Part shown: positions 12,620 to 25,735 of the stretch, piece by piece
Layout of the letters: each line of letters starts with the position of its first letter
Numbering within the stretch: the stretch's first letter is position 1
Origin: Xiphias gladius
Lineage: Eukaryota > Chordata > Actinopteri > Istiophoriformes > Xiphiidae
DNA length: 64,000 bases
Direction of reading: 5' to 3'
NCBI RefSeq assembly: GCF_016859285.1
Contig: NC_053417.1
Span: 23,811,206-23,875,205 of the forward strand
Made by a program: the position numbers and the translations under genes
The notes under the pieces: model-generated
Told to the model about the DNA's origin: nothing
Database searches by the model: none
The model's input: only the letters and a program-made list of their open reading frames with translations

Positions 12620-15068
12620 ATGGAGAACAACACAACCGTCTTTCAGGATGTCACCCAGGTTTTAAATCTGACAGAAATGCCTCTGAAGCCTCTTGAAGAG
12701 CAGGTCATAACAATATTTTTGACAATGCTCATCTGTGGAGTTGGGATTGCTGGGAATATCATGGTGGTGCTGGTTGTGCTACGCACTAAACACATGGTGA
12801 CCCCAACCAACTGTTACCTTGTCAGTCTGGCTGTCGCAGACCTCATTGTGCTCTTGGCTGCAGGGCTGCCCAATATCTCTGATGTTGTAGCCTTCTGGAT
12901 ATACGGCTACACAGGATGCTTGTGCATAACTTATCTTCAGTACCTGGGCATCAACGTGTCATCCTGCTCCATCACAGCGTTCACCATTGAACGATACATT
13001 GCCATTTGTCACTCCATAAAGGCACAGTTCATATGCACCGTTTCCCGGGCAAAGAGGATCATAGCTGGAGTCTGGGTTTTCACCTCACTCTACTGCATTA
13101 TGTGGTTCTTCTTAGTGGACACAAATGAAACCGTCTATACCAATGGAGTGGTGGTCACTTGTGGCTACCGTGTCTCCAGGAGCCTCTATATGCCAATCTA
13201 TTTCCTGGACTTCACTCTGTTTTATGTGATCCCCCTCATTGTGGCCACGGTGCTTTACATACTCATTGCGAGGATTTTGTTCATGAGCCCTCTGCCATCG
13301 CATCTCAGCGACAGAGGAGGGTCGGTTCACCAGGGTCACTCCAACAGCACCAACCAGGCCAACAAGGGTGCTGTCTCGGCAAGGAAGCAGGTACTGGGAG
13401 ACTTGACTGACACACAGTTTAGAGCAAAAAAGAGAAAACTCCATGTTTATGAGAAAATATTTACATCTTAATAATTTCTGATTAAGAAATCTCTTTTTTA
13501 GCTAGACCTCACTGTAGATGTGAAAAAAAAACATAGTGGGTCAGGATTTTCCAAATCTTGATTACTTCCTCAGATTTATAATTTTTTATCATGCTAATAC
13601 AGTGGCTGTAGGGATGGCAATGTTAATTGGTTTGGTTGGTCCACCACTTTTGTCCAGACTGAAATACCTCAACAAGTATTGGTAGATTCTCGATAGACAT
13701 TCATGGTCCCCATATGATGAATCCTACTGACTTTGGTGATCCCCTGACTTCTCCTGTGGCGCGACCATACGGTTGACATTTGTGATTTTGAATGAAATGT
13801 CTTGACAATAGCTGATGAATTGAAGTAACTTTGGTGAGTTTTCATCTACGGCCATCAGATCAAAAGTTTAATTTGTCCGATGCTTTGGTTTCTGACCAAA
13901 AACCTGCAAAACTAATGACATTGCCATCTGCCTCAGATGTACTTTGTGTTCAGTAAGCGTTACCATGCTAACATACTAAACTAAGATGGCGAACATGGTA
14001 AACATTATACCTAGAGAACATCAGCATGTTAAACTGCCAGTATGCCTCATCGTCAGAAGTGTTTTTCAGATGGTCAAATAGCTTTGGAAACCCCAGACAT
14101 CAGAATTGGCAGGTCTTTGTCTGACAGTTTCTGTAATTTTCTGACCCCGACAATCCGACATTCACACGCACTCCACACAGTGTCTGGCTAGGTGGGAAGC
14201 AAGCACTATTGATGTGTACAAACGAATGCAACACTATGATTATCTTCCAGCAGAAAGTGACTGAAAATGTGCCCTTTTGTCCCCATATTTAAACGATAAT
14301 CGTCAGGTTCTCTATGGCAGCCAGCTTTTCACCTTGCCTTCGAGTGTGGCTGATCGGAGCAACTATAAACATTTCAGCCCGTTATATGAACTTGACTTTT
14401 TTCTGACCTGAAGGGTCAGGTTATGCTTATTGTGAGTATGTTAGCATGCTGACATTAGCATTTAATTCAAAGCACCACCACCCTGAAGTACAGGTGCTAG
14501 CAAGGCTGTAGATTCTTGTTATCAAACGTCTTCCACAATACTGATATATATTTATACATATGCCTGTTAAGATAATTTTAATTGTACTTTTCCTGACTAT
14601 TGTCACATAATTACACGACTCTCTTGTCCTTTTTTCCTTGCTCGTCTATCTCCTTCTTTCTATCAACAGATAACAAAGATGCTGGCTGTGGTGGTCGTCC
14701 TCTTCGCCTTGCTCTGGATGCCTTACCGAACACTGGTGGTGGTCAACTCCTTCATTGACCCGCCTTACCACAACACCTGGTTCCTGCTCTTCTGCCGGAT
14801 GTGCATCTACACCAACAGTGCCATCAACCCCATTATTTACAACCTGATGTCTCAGAAGTTTCGTGTCGCCTTCAAAAAGCTCTGCAAGTGCAACTGGCCA
14901 CACAAGGAGAAGGCAGTCGAGTACAATGTCCCAATGTATTACGGTGTGATGAAGGATTCATCTCATGAGAGCAACGAGCTGGTCACAGAGCAGGAGGACG
15001 TGAGCGGCCAAACCATCAAGAGGTTCAACATAACGGATGATGACACAAGCACTTTCAGCATCTCTTAA
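12620..15068 (+). CDS. trhr: Thyrotropin-releasing hormone receptor (class A GPCR), 2 coding exons
   Basis: Gq-coupled plasma-membrane receptor for the tripeptide TRH. Coding exons are 12620-13390 and 14670-15068. The junction SARKQ|ITKML at AGCAG|GTACTG to CAACAG is phase 0 and lies between TM5 and TM6, as in mammalian TRHR. The protein is 389 aa (human 398). Visible landmarks: N-terminal glycosylation sequons at N3, N4 and N16; D74 in TM2 (LAVADL); C100 at the top of TM3; the ERY motif at 124-126 (TRHR normally has ERY, not DRY); LLWMPY in TM6; and NPIIY in TM7. The four residues reported to contact TRH in mammals (Tyr106, Asn110, Tyr282, Arg306) are all present here as Y108, N112, Y276 and R300. 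The start is the first ATG after the acceptor at 12561. Teleosts have several TRHR paralogues and I cannot tell which this is from sequence alone; the ocstamp neighbour argues it may not be the orthologue of human 8q TRHR. A possible poly(A) signal lies at 15825-15830. Confidence 0.95.
13605..14515 (+). repeat. Family A repeat, copy 2, interrupted, in the TRH receptor intron
   Basis: Matches the family from 13605 (GTCCAGACTGAAATACCTC, TTTGGTGATCCCCTGACTT, CCTGCAAAACTAATGACATT, AACTAAGATGGCGAACATGG) to about 14040, and again from about 14420 (GTGAGTATGTTAGCATGC). The intervening 380 bp is not part of the family. Confidence 0.6.
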
Positions 15069-15861
15069 TAAAGGATGTGTTTGTTGGGTTCATTAGAACA
15101 GACTATGTGTATGATCAATTATTTGTGGATATCTTTACTTTTAATGTTTAAAAATCACTGTTATTTCCACCTGTTAGAAAAAGTATTTCCTAGGCTGGAA
15201 TCTGTATATATTCTTCTTGTTTGCTATGACACAGGTTGTATTTGTGGTGTCATAGTTGTGGTACTTTTGCATCACTATTGTAACTATGTCGTAAATACAG
15301 TATTTGAGATCAGGCTTTAGTGTACTTCAAACTGCTTAGTGGAACATGCCGGCATAATAACTGTTACACAAAATAAGTGGTTCTTTGAAATGTTTTTGGA
15401 AATATTGTACTCCAAATTTTAGTGCATATACTTAAGACATGAAGTAAGAAGGATTGTGAAAGATGGACATTCAATGTGATACATGTTCCTTTGAAACAGA
15501 CTTTATCTTAACCAGTTTTGTCTAGAGCCAGTACTAGCTCTGCGCAACAAGGACCTAATCAAATTATCCGTATAATGTGTCTCTGTGTCTCTTGATAATA
15601 AGTACATTCATGCGCTTAAGCTGAGGTGTACTCAGATGTACCACACTCATTAACAGCACTGATAAACACACAGTCAGTTCATCACACACAATTCTTACAC
15701 ATCATGGGAGTGCATCTACCATCACGTTTTTTGGCGTTTAATCAAAAAGTTTCATTGGCAAACCTCAGTAGCCAAAGAACAACACTTGTTCAGAGGGCAA
15801 ACTGACTAACTGCCATAAAATTTGAATAAATAATCAAAATATAAATTGAATTATTAATGGC

Positions 15862-16425
15862 TATAAGGATGGCCATGTCCGTTCCAATTCAGTCCAGCAC
15901 TTTGGTCCATTTGAAATACCTCAATAGCTGTTGGATTGATTGTCATGACATTTTGGACCGATATTCATGGTTCCCAGAGGATCAATCCAAATGACTTTGG
16001 TGATCTTGGTGATCTGACTTTTCCTCTAGCGCCACCATGCAGTTGACATTTGTGGTTTTGAATAAAATATGGTTCAGACATTCATGTTGCCTACAGGTTG
16101 AATGGTAATTATTTTGACTGATCCTTTGACTTTTCATCTAGTGCCATCATCAGGTCAAAATTTTCATTTTGTTTATGACCAAATATCTGCAAAACTAATT
16201 AAACCAGCCCCAGCTGTACTTTGTGTTTGGTTCTAATGAGCAAGTTCAAGGATGATAAACTAAGATGGTGAACACAGTAAACATTATACCTGCTAAATAT
16301 CAGCATCTTAACATTGTCATCATGAGCATGTTAGCATGCTGACATTAGCATTTAATTTAAAGCATTGCTGGGCATATGAACAACTTTACAGAGCCGCTAT
16401 CATGTCTATAGACTCATTACTTATA
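15862..16425 (+). repeat. Family A repeat, copy 3, downstream of the TRH receptor
   Basis: Has the family motifs in order: GAAATACCTCAATAGCTGTTG, ATTCATGGTTCCCAGAGG, TTTCCTCTAGCGCCACCATG, CTGCAAAACTAATTAA, AACTAAGATGGTGAACA and GAGCATGTTAGCATGCTGAC. It is the most complete uninterrupted copy in the window. Confidence 0.6.
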
Positions 16426-16465
16426 CTGCACTATGTTTACCCTCCAACATTTTATTTGAATATCC

Positions 16466-16763
16466 TATTTCTGAGCGTGTAAATGAATGGTCTATACAGC
16501 GCCCTGACAAATTCCACAATGGAATGTATAAGCAGTGTCCATGGCATGTAAACTACTTTCTGCTGACAATCACACAATGCAATTTGCTGTATTTTATAGA
16601 AGCAAAAATTAGCATTGTGCAACTCAACAGCTGTTAGTGATGATGCAAAATTATGATGATTACTAAGTGTTCGGAATCTCAATATACTGCTCACTATAGG
16701 GTAAACTACTGAGTGTCCATCATATAGGTAGAAGTGAATGACAGGGTGATTTCAGACACAGCT
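16466..16763. mobile_element. Family D element, copy 2 (left end missing)
   Basis: Matches the 2553-3298 element from its left interior (AAATTCCACAATGGAATG, AAGCAGTGTCCAT, GATGATTACTAAGTGT) to the right terminus GATTTCAGACACAGC at 16763. It is shorter than copy 1, and the terminal GGCTGTGTCTGAAAT on the left is absent. Confidence 0.55.
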
Positions 16764-17162
16764 TTCGTCTTATTTATTCATTTATATGAATCGTGTTAAT
16801 CGTGTATATGAATCTATAGGCCAATAGGATAGCTCACCTGTTTCTATTGACAATTGTAAGCCATGGTCCACCTACTCACCTATGTTTTCACCTATGTTTT
16901 CACTTATGTTGTCTTTTGATGAGACCTCCTATCAGAACTGGTGGGCGTGTACAGACTGAGCTTGACTGACAGCTCCCTTACTCTACTGTGCTATATTTGT
17001 TGCACCTGTTACATATGACTATTTACACCATTAGAGTTTGTTGACATCATGTAATTCCCATAATAGCGACATCTAATTTCAGCATGTCTAGATGTCTAAT
17101 TAGCCACAGTAATTGAAAAAACCTGTGTGGGTGTGCAGGGCCTTTCATATTAAGTATTTTAA

Positions 17163-17608
17163 AGGTGCTATATGTAAGTTTTCTCTGCCACTGAATGTGG
17201 TTTCTTGCCGGGAGCAGGCGGTGGGGGTGCTAATGGTTGCTAGCCAAGAGCTTCAGCCATTGTTTTACAAGACAAGAGGTTAGAATACCCCGTCTGGGCA
17301 GTGTTACTTCCTCATCCTCTCATCTTGGACTCAGGGCAGCCTGGACACTACAGTGACTCACTAAGATAAAGTAGTGTAATGAGACGGGTACGGGATTGCA
17401 CTAGCAGGTTACCATGTGTCTTCAGTAGAAGAAAAGAAGTGAGATATAGAAACAAAACAAGAGTTAACATTGGCGTTTCTTTCCATCGCTGGAGAGAACT
17501 CTTGGTGAGTAAAGGAAGGAAATGTGATGATGAACTGGCAATGTTTTTTCTAGACTGGTAAGTACACGGCTGTTAATGCTAACGTTGCAAAACTTATATT
17601 TGGCACCT
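17163..17608. mobile_element. TTAA-flanked inverted-repeat element (piggyBac-like MITE)
   Basis: The element starts AGGTGCTATATGTAAG and ends CTTATATTTGGCACCT, which are inverted copies with a small gap. It is bounded on both sides by TTAA (17159-17162 and 17609-17612), the target duplication of piggyBac-type transposons. At 446 bp with no coding capacity it would be non-autonomous. Confidence 0.65.
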
Positions 17609-20600
17609 TTAAGTCTCAGCTAGTAGCAAGAATGTTTTTCGTCATATACCAACTGCCACATCTTTCACTCCATGGTGCCTAATATTCCAATCATAATCAG
17701 TTTAAAAGCCCAAACAGGATAAATACACTCTAATGCAGAATATAAACACCTCAATCAGAACAAACAGACCCGAACCAATTGAAATTTTAGTTTCAGTTGC
17801 AGAGGGATAGTTTAAACCTTTTCATAAACTGATCAAAAGAAGAATAGTACCATATAAACGATTTAAACTGATTACTTTCTGGCTGTGTTCTCTTTACGCA
17901 TCCCCTCCGTCTTGATGTAAATGCGTGAGGGCTTAAGTTTCTCCTAAAAATGTGTTGTTATCAAGCTGCTGCTTGATAAAGAGCAGCACAATAATGGAAA
18001 CTACTGCGCTGAACAGATGATAGATATCCATCTTCAGGGAGTTGATCAAACATGCACCAAAGAGATGAGACAGCCGCTGAGGAAGATGAATGCATGACGT
18101 AATCATAACTTTTGTGCTTGTCACACAGCTGTCCTGATTAAATGCGGCGAGGCGTGTCAACACCAGACCGTATTAAATCACAATGTAACATGTGCTTGTA
18201 ACCGCAGCTACTGGAATTTACTAAGGCTACTAATGAAAAAGCAAAATATAAAAGAGTACTCAGAGTAACTCTGCGCATGGGAAAAGTTTGTATCATTAGA
18301 TTTCCAGTCTGACAACCTGGGAGGCAGGAACTAATGACCACGGAGTCTCTGATAGCAAACAAATCAGTTAAAATTCAAAACAGCCAAGTCAGAGACAGAA
18401 AATGAAGTTGTCATTTTAGCCACTGGAGATGCGCCACAAATCTGACAGGAAATATATTATTGAAAAAAGTGTTGCGACGTTAATTGCTTTCATCAAGTTT
18501 TGCGTATCTCTCATCTTGCTGCTGTCATCTTGTGCTGTCGGCCACAATACTTCATGTCTCTGCATCTTGACACATTCAGCTCTCTCTTCGTCATATAACT
18601 TGGTGTTGAACACCACTGTAAGACATGTGTATAAATCCCTTTCGTGGCCACATGTTATTGATCCTGTGCAATAACATTTTGTAAACAGGCTTTTCGAATT
18701 AAAATAAATCTTGAGAGATATCTATACAGTATTTTCCTTAGATAATTGTGACTTCAACCTATGTAGATTTATGTAAATTGAGGTCAAACTGTAGATATAC
18801 AGTGACATGTTTGCATACAGTACTGGGTTTGAATAAAGAATAACAGATGGACCATTTCAAGGACAGATTATAACTCACTTTTGTTTTGATTTGCATTAAT
18901 TAGCCTATATCTTGTCATATTTGCTTGTGTAAATCAGATCACACCATTGTTTGCTTTTTTTCAGTTCCATGTTGCAGCTTTAAACGATGAAAACCATAAC
19001 TGAGACTACATTTAAACATGATAATCACATAAATAACAATAATTAGCAAAACATATGTCACTAAGAAAATATGAAACCTTTGTACAATCTAAATCATTAA
19101 CTTGGGCCCCTGTAGAATGAGGTTACTGTCAATAAGCAACCCTGTCAGTGGTTTCTAACGTGGAAAATATCTTACAAAGCAATTAAGTCCCTCCCCACGT
19201 AGTGCAGGCTGTATAGAGCCGATAAATTCCATATAAGGGTTTTTTTTATGAGGAAAGAGATGTCACAGGGTTCTGAGGGAAATGCAGTGAATGCAGAAAT
19301 ACACAGCCAGAGAGACCTACAGCAAAGAGGCTGCTAGTGGCTGTCTTGCACCTGCAGTGCCATTTATATTTTTCTTTTCAGCTCTAACATTTAACATCAT
19401 GGATCGATAATACATTGTTTTTATGGTCCTTGTTTTGTTTTGTTGAATGTCAGATAGCAGAATGTTTTATTTCTGTAACTGATGATCTGTTTGTGTTTTC
19501 TGACAATTATTCCTTACAGATTTCAACGTCAACCCTACTTTTGTACAAAATTCAATGCCTTTGTCGAGAAAAAATTAGAAAATTAGGGGTTTTCCACAGA
19601 TTTGAGGCTTTAATCTCTCAGTTACAGTCGCAACCACTTTTCTCCACCTAGTGGGTGTCAAATTTAGTAGAAACCTCAAGTCAATTATTTGGACAAACAC
19701 AAAAAGGCATCAGAGATATACTGGCCACTTTCTGCAGAGGTATAACTACTTTTAAAGCAACAGCTTTTACAAATATTTACCAGTTGGCCCATTTTGTTTT
19801 GGTGTTGCTCAGCTCAGTGATGGTAGTTCTCAACAGGGACGTACAGAAAATAACCAAGAAGGTGATGGCTGAAAGTATCCCCAATCCTATCCAAAAGAAT
19901 TCAGTATTTTATAAACAGTGCAGAGTAATAATCAGGGAATTTTATGAGCATTTCAATTTGTTTATTATTGACATTAATGACGGGAAAAAAATTAAACACA
20001 GAAAACAGAACAATTGCAATGATTTCACACCAGTTTTATGTAATGAAGTGTACCTAATTTGAAATGCAAATGTAACTGAGAAAAAAGTTTGTTTAACAAA
20101 GTGAAAAAAACAGTTGAAAGTATGCAACAAAAAAAAAGAGGGTAAAAAAAAGGGAAAGATTTAAGATTTATTATATGTAATACTTAGGAATAATTTTTTA
20201 TCTCTGCATAGCTTTTACCAGCCATAAAACACTGCCATTACGACAATAAAGGAAAGTGTCCTTGAGGAATACCTCGACATTTTTGGCATATAATATTTGA
20301 CATATTACACAGTAATATGATGTAATAATAATACAATAATGCAATAATAGAACATTGACAGAGGCCATTCTGCTGCCTAATGAGTACTTTTGATACTTTA
20401 GGTACAATTTTGCTGAAAATACTTTTGTGTAAAATTACAAATCCTTCACTTTAAATTATAATGGAGGTTTTTTTTTAAACACTGAATAATGGATCATTAT
20501 GGTGGAAAAAGTTGAGTTTTAAATTAAGGTTTTGGCAGTTACATCCTTATCGGCGAGAATAAAATGTTCAACAGCTTTTTTATGTGATGACATTTATGTT

Positions 20601-21540
20601 AACTTTCAGCTTTGGATCTCTGATAACTTACAGCTCTTATCTTCTGACACAATATTATGGCCACCGTGGCATAATCAAGGAGAAAATAGCCTAAGATCAT
20701 TTAGATATATTCATCTGAGAAATAAACTAAATGTTGTCGAATGTGTATCACAGATGAATCTCCAAAAGACACTACACCACACAGAGCTTTATTTAAAAAT
20801 CATGAATAAATCATAGGATGACTAACAACTAGCAAGATAGGTGGCAGCTAGTATTATAGATTTTAAACCCTTTTGATAATATAAAAAATGAAGAGCTGTT
20901 ATTCTGCAAGTTTGAATAATTTATCCACTGAATCTGTTAAGAGCTCTTGTCTTCTTAGTATCAACAAATATATTCAAAGGGCCGCCAGGGCGTTTTGTGT
21001 TGAAGCCCATTACGCTGCACTGAAGAGTATATTTATTATTTGTTGTCCATTAATCCTCCTGTGTTTGAATGAATTTCATCAGAGCTTCAGAAAAGAGATT
21101 CTTCACTGAAACTACATAAGGCAGAGAGCAGACTTTATTAAGACACAAAGCGGGGAGGCAGGAGATGGGTTTTAGCAAATCTAATACTTTATTCCAGTCC
21201 TCTCAAAGCAAAAGATAAAGAAGAAGTAGGTGTTAATCTGCTGAATATACCTTAAATGGACTACTTGTTGTTTAAATACTCGTTTTTTGTTTTTTACTGA
21301 AAATGTGTTTTTTACGGGAAAATTGTGCTTTTATTTGCAACAAAAAAAGTATTTTTCTTGTCTTATACATGTACTGTATGTACAAAAAGAAGTGAACCTT
21401 GGGGACTTAACCAGTGAATAAAACCATGACAAAATATTTCCATCTATCCCAAAAAAACATTTGAAAAGCATCTGATAGATTAAAATACTGGGCAGGGGAA
21501 TAAAAATATGAAATCATGACATGAAAATGTATGTTTGGAG

Positions 21541-21690
21541 TTAAGAACAAATACCTGCAAAACTAATAACATTTTCTTCAGCTTCAGTTGTGCTTTGTAT
21601 AGTACTAATTAAAGAATGTCAGCATGCTAAACTAAGATGGTGAACATGGTAAACATTGTACCTGCAATGTTAGCATGTTAGCGTGTTAAA
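21541..21690 (+). repeat. Family A repeat, 3' fragment
   Basis: Contains ATACCTGCAAAACTAATAAC, TAAACTAAGATGGTGAACAT and TGTTAGCATGTTAGCGTG. Confidence 0.5.
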
Positions 21691-21904
21691 GGCTGGACAG
21701 CGGACAAGGGTTTGTAATACTCAGAGAGAGGATTTTGCCAACTCCGCTTAGTTAGCACAGGGGCAACCATTTTATCTTTTGTTGCAGCAGTCACAAGGTA
21801 GATGAAAGAAATAGTCTGTTTGAATAATTTGCCAGGAATGTGCACTTGCATTTTTCTATGGGGCCACTGCAGCGCGTTGCCAGATGACATTGTCTTGCGT
21901 TTCG

Positions 21905-22482
21905 GCAAAGAGTTGAGCCAAGTTTAACATTTTTGCCAGATGACCTCGTGTTCGCAATGCCCTTCTACTACTGCAACGCCCTCCTAGCGGGTCCCCCTTC
22001 ATGCACAGTGAAGCCCTTACAGATGGTCCAGAATGCGGCGGCACGTCTGGTTTTCGATCGGCCTTGAAAGGTCACATGTCACTCCGCTGCTTATTGACCT
22101 CCACTGGCCGCCCAAACCAAATTCAAGTCACTAATACTTTGCATACAGAGTGACTTCTAGGTCTGCGCCCATCTACTTGAACTCAGTCGTACAGGCTTAT
22201 GCTCCTTCTAGGCCAATGCGTTCCCCCAAGGGACATTGTCTGGCATTGTCATCCCTACACACAAGGCAATCTAAGCCCAGACTGTTCTTGTTTGCGGTTC
22301 CCCGATGGTGGAACCAGCTACCAAATGTTATCAGAGCAGGGGTGTCCCTCTCTGTCTTCCAGAATCTCTTGAAGACTCATCTCTTCTGAGAGCAGCCTCT
22401 CTCCTAACATCTCTAACACCCTAACATGCCTAACTAGAAGTCACTCTGCCAAATAAGCAAATGTAAATGAAAATGAAAATGT
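21905..22482 (+). mobile_element. 3' end of an L2/CR1-type LINE, decayed
   Basis: Translating the plus strand in shifting frames gives fragments typical of the reverse transcriptase C-terminus of fish L2/CR1-clade LINEs: YCNALLAGPP, then LQMVQNAAARLVF, then PRWWNQLPNVIRAG.SLSVFQNLLKTHLF near 22300-22389. Frameshifts and stops separate the pieces, so it is inactive. The 3' end is a short AAATGAAAATG-type tandem run at about 22456-22482, as expected of L2-like elements. Clade assignment is from memory of the family. Confidence 0.75.
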
Positions 22483-24199
22483 ACAGGGCTGACAAATGTG
22501 TTTAATTTGTCTATTATATATGAATATATGTGCAATGCAGTTGCTATAATGTTGGAATTATACAAATAATACTGTGGTATCATGGCAGAAATATGAGATT
22601 GATATCACTTGATTATCAAATTTTACTACACAACACTGAGTGGAAAAAGTCATTTCAATATTTTTCTATAACAGGAAAATTGCTTTTCTAAAAACAAATT
22701 TAGAAAAATCCTTTAAACACTGGGTTGACACTGTCAGAAATGAAAGCAAATGTGTTTTATTATTCTACTGAATACAAACACCAATTGTGAACTTAATTTT
22801 CTGGATCAAATGCAGTTCTGAGAAAGCTGTGCTTTCTTGAATAACTTATTTAACCCAAAATGATACCAAAACATATTCAATATTTTTATAACTGAGATGT
22901 CACAGTCCAGCTATAAAGGTCCACCCCCACAAGTGTTCTACTTATCTAGCATGATTAGAGACCACCTCTCTGGACTGTGTGGGTGTCCTCATGCTGTGCT
23001 TGTGTTGAAGCAGAGGTCAGAATAATTGAAAACAGCTATGTGGGGGTGACTGTGTCAGGCCTTTAAACTCATTCAGTTAGGTTGTATGACAAGGATGCTT
23101 ATATGTCCCCTTTGCCTGTTTGTGATATTGAGTGATATAAAGATCCATCAAAGTCAGTAAAAAGGTACTACGGGGGAGCCTTTGAGATGTTATGCCTGTT
23201 GAGTGCGGAGGACGGTGTTTCTCTGCCTTCATTAGAACATGATCTCTTAAGTGCATCGGTGAAGTAAAGCACTGCTCTGCCAAATAAAAATGGGGTTTCA
23301 CGGAAATACTTGTGCTTCTATCTGATTCATCTCTTTGACCAGTTGCCACTGCGACTCTGATTCAAATGTTTGAATGTGTGACTGTGCTTTGAGAATCCGT
23401 CATTATATTATCTGCTTTTCTATTTCACTAACTGGCCTTGATACAGGTACGTATTTATTGAAATTATTCAAGGTGGAATTTAGACAATCGGTGCGTTATT
23501 GTGTCAGAACACATGCACTGAGAGACTGTTAAATGGTTATGTTGATATTAAGCAGATGGTTTGTGTTGTTAGCCCCTCGTTGCCTGTTATAGTCCTCTTA
23601 TCAGTTACCGGTGGCAGACACGGCAGGACAGGCTGAGACAGAGTAGCCACCTAATGGTACAAGTCCTTCATTACACAGGCTAGACACTGAATACTACTGG
23701 ATACAACATGGACACCTGATACAACTGGATACTGCCCTTATGTGCAGAAGCATGAAGGGAGTCATCAACTAGAGGAGGCTGTCCATCTTTGAAGGTCCTA
23801 TTCCTGAGAACCTAGTGATTTTTCTGACTACTAAGACCAGGAACCGGGTTGAACAATGTGAGACCATCATTAATATCAGATCTAATGTTATTTTCCCACT
23901 ATCATAACTCATCCAAATCTAAACAGAAAGACTTGATGCATTTATTTTTTAGATTCAGTGTAACTTACACTTTCCAAGGATATCATTATCTCTAATGTCC
24001 ATTGCAAATAAACGTCCATAAACCTGCTTAGTAATCACAGAAAAAAGACGCTTATCATGTTTTTAAGTTTTCTTCAGTGGGAACTGTTAAAAGCAAATTC
24101 ACCATACTTTTAATGATGCCAATTTGCCAAAATAAAAACAAATATAAGCTAAAAAGAGGGCTGTATCTAAATCCTTGACTCCATGGCAACATACATTCA

Positions 24200-24636
24200 G
24201 TAAAACTAATGCAATCTAACAGTCCCGCAGTAAATCCTCGTTGATGAAGTTTATAATGTTCAGTTTTTTTGTTGTAACTGTGTTAAAAAGATGTTGATTC
24301 AACTGTATGATAATTTGGGAGGCTGCAGTTTGTGTTGCTGCTGTGAACTTTATTGCATTACACAAAGAGGTGTGTCTGTAGTTCACCTCACCCTCATTGA
24401 GTTGAAGGAGGTGGACAAAATAATAGAAACACCTGTCAACATAACGCAATGCAGTTCAAAAAGCACCACAGGCTACAACATCCAAAATGACCATGAGGTT
24501 GAATTGACACCTCTTTAACACAGTTTCAGCAAAAAGTGAACATTATAACCTTCATCAAAGTAGGATTTTATGGCAGGACTGGTTTATTGGACTGCATTAG
24601 TTTTAGTTAGGTGTACCTAATAAACTCCCAAATGAG
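24200..24636. mobile_element. Palindromic element (family E), copy 1
   Basis: Left arm (ACTAATGCA, CAGTCC.GCAGTAAATCCT, ACTGTGTTAAAAAGATG) is inverted in the right arm (CACCTCTTTAACACAGTTTC, GGATTTTATGGCAGGACTG, TAGGTGTACCTAATAAACTC). A second copy is at 44616-45067. The whole unit could fold back on itself. Confidence 0.6.
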
Positions 24637-25337
24637 TTTACATCCCCTAAAGCCCCAAATTATGGGAACTGTAGTTTCAAAATGTAGAGCATGATTATAT
24701 TAATATTTTAGACAGTGTGGCAAAACCACTGTGTCCATGTGAGTTTATTCAGTTTATTCGAGTGTTAGAATAGAAAATCCTCCATTTATTACTCTGTATT
24801 AGTTGATGGGAATTATCGTAAAGCTCTGTGTGCTGTAAATATGACATATGATTTATGAGCTAATACCTTCACCAACCCAGGATTTAATGCTAAAGGGAGT
24901 CTCAACATGTCAATTCCACATATGACAGTCATACCGTAACAAAATATACACATATATATATATATATAACAATATATCATGTATTTCTTCTACTGAGTTT
25001 TCCTACCGTGTGCTGGACATTTCATGTACAGCCATTTAGAATCAGGGGGTTATTAGCAACAGAGACCTCATTCATTGTGGAGGTTGGGGAGACGTTGCTA
25101 TGAGACAGTCTGATCTTTTATCCTGTGCTGTAGATTAAAATGGTGGTGGATAAGATGCATGCAGCAGTATACGTGCAAGTACATGTATGGAGTTCAGTGG
25201 GGTCTTTGGATGTGTAAACCTCCTTGGTGTCTGTCATTATACTGTGATTCAGCCCTTTGAGCTTATCACACAGTAAACATGTTTGAGTTGATCTATTTCG
25301 GATAAAAGCCTTTCAGCATAACCCATAAGTGTACAGG

Positions 25338-25339
<2 letters not shown>

Positions 25340-25393
<54 letters not shown>

Positions 25394-25435
25394 CATGGCT
25401 CTCTCCAAAGCATGGCTCTCTCCAAAGCACCTCTA
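25340..25435 (+). repeat. (TA)n tract followed by a 17-bp tandem duplication
   Basis: About 26 TA units at 25340-25392, then two copies of CATGGCTCTCTCCAAAG. Confidence 0.85.
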
Positions 25436-25735
25436 AGGCTCACTTTTTAACACTTCACATCTTTAATACGTTCAAAAACTGCAGTGTAAAAAGGACATGT
25501 TGTGGTGTTACGGGGGGTATGTGCTGGACTATTTTGTGGATTTAGGCAAACTGCCCAGAGCCAATGAATAGTTTGGCATATAAACCCTGTAAAAAAATCT
25601 AATTATCCATTTAGTTTTTGTAAGGATTAAACAAACAAGATATAAGTTACCTCTGGACAGAGCCAGGCTAGCTGTTTCCCCCTCTTTCCAGTCTCTATGC
25701 TAAGCTAAGCTAATCAGAAAGTACAAAGTACAACT
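25405..25735 (+). repeat. Family B repeat copy, split
   Basis: Contains ACCTCTAAGGCTCACTTTTTAACAC on the left and GGACAGAGCCAGGCTAGCTG with TATGCTAAGCTAAGCTAATC on the right, the inverted and direct landmarks of family B, with unrelated sequence between. Confidence 0.5.

Noticed and set aside
19655-20062. 135-codon open frame on the plus strand
   Set aside because: It begins with GTG, has no upstream ATG or splice signal in phase, and shows no recognisable motif; AT-rich and likely random.
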